A stretch of DNA of 7,320 bases from Bacteroidota bacterium (lineage in GTDB: Bacteria; Bacteroidota; Bacteroidia; Bacteroidales; Cfx3-03): contig JAUZOX010000125.1 of assembly GCA_030706265.1 (NCBI GenBank), positions 1 to 7,320 on the forward strand, written 5' to 3'. The notes under the pieces are model-generated. The model made no database searches. It was not told the origin of the DNA and worked only from the letters and a program-made list of their open reading frames with translations. Numbering within the stretch: the first letter of the stretch is position 1; each line of letters starts with the position of its first letter. Of the stretch, positions 4,957 to 7,320 are shown in pieces. A program made the position numbers and the translations under genes.

Positions 4957-7320
4957 TTAAATCAAAGCATTATATAATACCTCGATAGGGTGTAAAGCTA
5001 TGCGTCCGGTTCCGTCTTTTATCTGGTGACGGCAACTTGTTCCCGGTGCACTTATGATGACATCTTCAGGTGTCTTATCGATTTCTGGGAACAATCTCAA
5101 ACTGCCTACCTTCATTGAAACAGCGTAATGTTCCTTTTCATAACCAAAAGCACCGGCCATACCGCAGCACCCTGTTTTTAGTTCTTCAACCGTATAGTTA
5201 AAAGGAAGCGACAGCATGGCTGCAGTTGATGCAGTTGAAGCAATCGCTTTCTGATGGCAATGCCCATGTAATTTTATGTGTTGTTTGGCATTGGTAAACT
5301 GTTTGTGGGATATATTCCCTTTTTCAACTTCCCGGACAATGAATTCATCGAACAAGAGACATGATTTTGATAATTTCCTTGCATCGTCTATCAAATCCGG
5401 ACCTACCAATTCGGGGTATTCGTCACGGAAACTAAGAATCCCGGATGGCTCAATACCGATCAGTGGAGTTTGTTCCGATACCACTTCCCTCAGCAGGGTC
5501 ACATTACGGATCGCAAGAAGTTTTGCTTTTCGGATTAACCCCTTGGATAAATAGGTGCGGCCGCTTTCAAAGTGTCTGGGGACTGCAACCTCATAACCCA
5601 GCCGGTGAAGGAGCTGCACAGCTTTAATGCCGATCTCCGTATCATTGTAATTCGTGAATTCATCCACAAAAAGATAGACCTTGCCTTTTTGTAACGTCTT
5701 TTCGGGCCTTTGTTTCCTGTTTTTAATCATCCAGTGATGAAGTGTCATACGATAAAGGCGCGGAATGCTCCTTTCGGGTGCAAATCCCAATATCTTTTTA
5801 AGCAGCCCGGAAGTGAACCTGTTGGTAACGACAAAATTAAAGACTGCAGGTACCAGTGCTCCCAATCGATTTACCCGGCTGATATTTGCAATGAGGAATG
5901 AACGCATAGGAATTCCATGCTTATCATACCAGTGTTGCATAAATTCCGCCTTATATTTCGTGATATCAACATTGGAAGGGCATTCCGATTTGCATCCCTT
6001 GCAGGATAAGCATAGATCCAGTACAGTGTAAATCTCTTTATGATCAAAGGGATTGTTCTTGCGGGAGTGAGTGAGATATTCGCGAAGAATGTTTGCCCTT
6101 GCCCTTGTCGATGCATTCTCGTCGAGGGTTGCCTGATAACTTGGGCACATGAGACCTCCGGTCACGGATGTCTTACGACAATCTCCCGAGCCATTGCATT
6201 GTTCTGTGGCGCGTAGGAGACCCTGTGTTGACGAAAAATCAAAGATGGTATCTATTTGAGGTATCGGCTTGCCGGGTTCAAATCTCAGGCTGGAATCCAT
6301 CGGTGGAGTATCTGTGATTTTGCCGGGATTAAAAATCCCCTGAGGGTCCCATGTCTTTTTGATTTCTTTACAAAGCAGATAGACTTTTTCGCCCAGCATC
6401 AAAGGGATAAACTCCCCCCTTAAGCGGCCGTCTCCGTGTTCGCCACTCAACGAGCCCCTGTGTTTTTTAACCAGTTGGGCAGTTTCAAAGGCAACGGTTC
6501 TAAAGCGCTTAACATCTTCGGGGTCTTTCAGATTAAGCACCGGTCTTAAATGAAGCTCTCCGGTCGAAATATGACCATGAAAGACACAACTCAAATTGTT
6601 CCTTTCCAGCATTGCCATAAAGTCGGCCATATAATCCGGCATGTATTTTGGGCTGACAGCCGTATCTTCAATGACGGCAACCGGTTTTGCATCACCGGGC
6701 ATATTCGAAAGTACACCAAGTCCTGCTTTTCGCAATGCCCAAACTTTACTGATTTCTTTCCCGTAAATACGGGGATAATGATAACCATATCCTGCAGACC
6801 GTAAACTATCTACAAGCTGAGTTGCTATCTTATCCAACGCTTCGCGACTTTCTCCAGCAAATTCAATCAGCAAAAGGGCTTCAGGATCTCCCTGAATGAA
6901 GAATCGGTTTTTCCGTTGTGAAATGTTGTTCTTGGTCAGTTCTAGAATTACGTGGTCCATCAGCTCTACGGCCACCGGATTATGCTTAAGGGCAATGAGA
7001 TTCGCTTTGAATGTTTCATTGAGCGTCGCCATGTGAACGGCAACAAGCATTTTTTCCTTCGGCGGGAGCGGAACCAGGTTGAGTTTGATTTCGGTGATAA
7101 AACACAGCGTACCTTCTGAACCTGTAATTAGCTTGCAAAAATTAAAAGGGGTGTGATTGTCTGTAAATATTTGGCTTTTCAGTAGATAGTCAATTGCATA
7201 TCCGTTGTTACGGCGCTTTAATTCAGGATCGGGAAACTGATTTCTGATTTCTTCCTGCATCTGCTTCTGCTCAAGCGCGGTTTTCATTTGCCGGTAGATG
7301 TCTCCTTCCAAAGATTTCAA
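4957..7320 (-). CDS. FAD-linked oxidase / Fe-S / CCG-domain fusion, D-lactate or D-2-hydroxyglutarate dehydrogenase-like (5' end outside window)
   Basis: The visible 787 residues are the C-terminal part of a protein expected to be near 950-1000 residues. In order they show the end of the FAD-binding region (GSEGTLCFITE, 67-77); the FAD-oxidase C-terminal domain with HGHISTGELHLRP (248-260) and GEHGDGR (293-299), ending WDPQGIFNPGK (324-334); Fe-S ligands Cys375, 381, 392 and the CLSCKGCKSECP motif (Cys437, 440, 443, 447); then two CCG half-domains. The first half is degenerate (ESGR at 585-588); the second is intact (Cys688 in HGHCHQKA, CCG at 718-720, Cys763 in GTSCRHQ). The family, including E. 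coli YdiJ, oxidises D-2-hydroxyacids and passes electrons through Fe-S clusters to quinone or another acceptor; D-lactate, D-2-hydroxyglutarate or glycolate cannot be told apart here. The edge codon TTG (7320-7318) is an internal Leu, not the start, because the N-terminal flavin-binding part is missing. The gene converges on rnz, 126 bases away; its promoter is not in the window. Confidence 0.92.
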   Translation of the reverse strand: MKSLEGDIYRQMKTALEQKQMQEEIRNQFPDPELKRRNNGYAIDYLLKSQIFTDNHTPFNFCKLITGSEGTLCFITEIKLNLVPLPPKEKMLVAVHMATLNETFKANLIALKHNPVAVELMDHVILELTKNNISQRKNRFFIQGDPEALLLIEFAGESREALDKIATQLVDSLRSAGYGYHYPRIYGKEISKVWALRKAGLGVLSNMPGDAKPVAVIEDTAVSPKYMPDYMADFMAMLERNNLSCVFHGHISTGELHLRPVLNLKDPEDVKRFRTVAFETAQLVKKHRGSLSGEHGDGRLRGEFIPLMLGEKVYLLCKEIKKTWDPQGIFNPGKITDTPPMDSSLRFEPGKPIPQIDTIFDFSSTQGLLRATEQCNGSGDCRKTSVTGGLMCPSYQATLDENASTRARANILREYLTHSRKNNPFDHKEIYTVLDLCLSCKGCKSECPSNVDITKYKAEFMQHWYDKHGIPMRSFLIANISRVNRLGALVPAVFNFVVTNRFTSGLLKKILGFAPERSIPRLYRMTLHHWMIKNRKQRPEKTLQKGKVYLFVDEFTNYNDTEIGIKAVQLLHRLGYEVAVPRHFESGRTYLSKGLIRKAKLLAIRNVTLLREVVSEQTPLIGIEPSGILSFRDEYPELVGPDLIDDARKLSKSCLLFDEFIVREVEKGNISHKQFTNAKQHIKLHGHCHQKAIASTASTAAMLSLPFNYTVEELKTGCCGMAGAFGYEKEHYAVSMKVGSLRLFPEIDKTPEDVIISAPGTSCRHQIKDGTGRIALHPIEVLYNALI

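Noticed and set aside
5276..6804. Short open frames on both strands within the dehydrogenase gene
   Set aside because: They overlap conserved motifs of the real gene (Fe-S, CCG and FAD-oxidase regions) and have compositions expected of shadow frames.
7318..7320. TTG at the right edge as the start codon of the minus-strand dehydrogenase
   Set aside because: The family needs an N-terminal FAD-binding region that is absent here; the first visible residues align with the middle of that domain, so this is an internal Leu and the gene continues past the window.
1..7320. Mobile element, CRISPR array, tRNA/rRNA or defence island
   Set aside because: No transposase, integrase, regularly spaced direct repeats, tRNA-like fold or defence-family protein is visible; all four large genes belong to well-known chromosomal families.

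Overview
The window looks like ordinary chromosomal DNA from a member of the Bacteroidota, most likely order Bacteroidales. Three observations support this. The ribosomal protein S1 is of the Bacteroidota type, with an FDW-containing N-terminal segment, six S1 domains and a 'LGDLEALxxLK' tail. Both visible promoters fit the Bacteroidota consensus (TTG, about 20 bases, TAnnTTTG). None of the three visible starts has a Shine-Dalgarno sequence. The genus cannot be settled from this sequence alone.

Layout, left to right. A polytopic membrane protein of the polysaccharide flippase (Wzx/MATE-like) family fills 13-1509. A 230-base gap follows, holding the promoter and a leader of about 118 nt for rpsA (1740-3797), which encodes ribosomal protein S1. 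A strong intrinsic terminator closes rpsA at 3820-3850, and the promoter of rnz (RNase Z, 3898-4830) starts inside its T-tract. After a 126-base convergent gap comes a large minus-strand gene (4957-7320, running off the right edge). It encodes a fused FAD-linked dehydrogenase and Fe-S protein of the D-lactate / D-2-hydroxyglutarate dehydrogenase (GlcD-GlpC/YdiJ-like) type, of which the N-terminal FAD-binding part is missing.

The genes do not form one pathway. rpsA and rnz are both translation-related (mRNA binding on the 30S subunit; tRNA 3'-end maturation) but appear to be separately transcribed. The flippase belongs to envelope polysaccharide export. The minus-strand flavoprotein belongs to 2-hydroxyacid oxidation.

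I see no mobile element, CRISPR array, tRNA, rRNA or defence/toxin cassette, and no convincing undescribed multi-gene system. The most interesting signals are small: a possible pseudoknot overlapping an 11-codon upstream ORF in the rpsA leader, a long acidic N-terminal extension on S1, a terminator/promoter overlap with an ATG-TAA start-stop just before rnz, and a degenerate first CCG half-domain in the flavo-Fe-S protein.
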